Shown here piece by piece: positions 63,999-64,000 of a stretch of DNA of 64,000 bases. The notes under the pieces were generated by a model. The model was given only the letters and a program-made list of their open reading frames with translations, was not told the origin of the DNA and searched no databases. This DNA is from GWE2-42-39 sp963662895 (GTDB lineage: Bacteria; Bacteroidota; Bacteroidia; Bacteroidales; Prolixibacteraceae): positions 3,658,001 through 3,722,000 of the forward strand of contig OY759982.1 of assembly GCA_963662895.1 (NCBI GenBank), written 5' to 3'. Each line of letters starts with the position of its first letter. Positions within the stretch are counted from its first letter, which is position 1. The position numbers and the translations under genes were made by a program.

Positions 63999-64000
63999 CC

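Overview
The window reads as one chromosomal segment of a Bacteroidota bacterium, most likely a Bacteroidales/Marinilabiliales-type organism; the order is an inference from gene content. Supporting signs are a FecI/FecR/SusC/SusD locus with an STN domain, a GldB lipoprotein, several LytTR regulators, a short primary sigma factor, a type B L31 without zinc cysteines, weak or absent Shine-Dalgarno sites, and promoters of the Bacteroidota form (TTTG near -33, TAnnTTTG near -7) upstream of rpoD, rpmE and rpmH. No tRNA, rRNA, CRISPR array, prophage or intact insertion sequence was recognised.

Layout. Positions 1-3620 hold a seven-gene array, all on the minus strand: two free-standing LytTR DNA-binding proteins followed by four related proteins of a DUF2589-like type with a 67-residue double-CxxC zinc-ribbon protein among them. 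Similar GC-rich repeat fragments lie on both sides of this array. It is the best candidate here for an undescribed system. Positions 3640-6330 are decayed: intergenic repeats with ccgggt-gaa-acccgg and gggct-gaa-agccc hairpins, a wrecked CusA/CzcA heavy-metal efflux gene (internal deletion, frameshift, lost 3' half), and a small HYC/CC/PP-type protein that usually travels with such pumps. Positions 6480-13740 hold an ECF sigma, FecR anti-sigma, SusC and SusD cassette for TonB-dependent uptake of an unknown glycan or oligomer, preceded by a 23-bp degenerate tandem repeat.

Positions 13740-14250 are non-coding, with another intergenic repeat and a possible small RNA or terminator. From 14253 on the window is mostly housekeeping: murB, a GT4 glycosyltransferase, an FtsE-like ATPase, a large TPR protein with its outer-membrane barrel partner, gyrB, a LOG-family protein, a DegP/HtrA protease, the primary sigma factor, htpG, obgE, a PAP2 phosphatase, a MutS-like ATPase, two tandem paralogous acetyltransferase-like proteins, rpmE, lon, two LytTR response regulators, an AI-2E-type permease, gldB, a PorT-type barrel, nadE and a Crp/Fnr regulator.

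Positions 47154-63998 hold a biotin-dependent acyl-CoA carboxylase pair, an LptF/G permease with tgt, a GT2 glycosyltransferase, an ECF sigma factor, rsmG and rpmH. These are followed by a PASTA protein with rluA-type synthase and ddl, then dnaB, a conserved exported protein, a SpoU methyltransferase, an arginine-deiminase-family protein, a DUF4294 protein, thpR and a sugar transferase cut by the window edge.

Common themes are envelope construction (MurB, Ddl, LptF/G, SusCD, barrels, PASTA), replication and translation (GyrB, DnaB, L31, L34, RsmG, Tgt, RluA) and proteostasis (HtpG, Lon, HtrA). Family names come from motif recognition; no database search was run.
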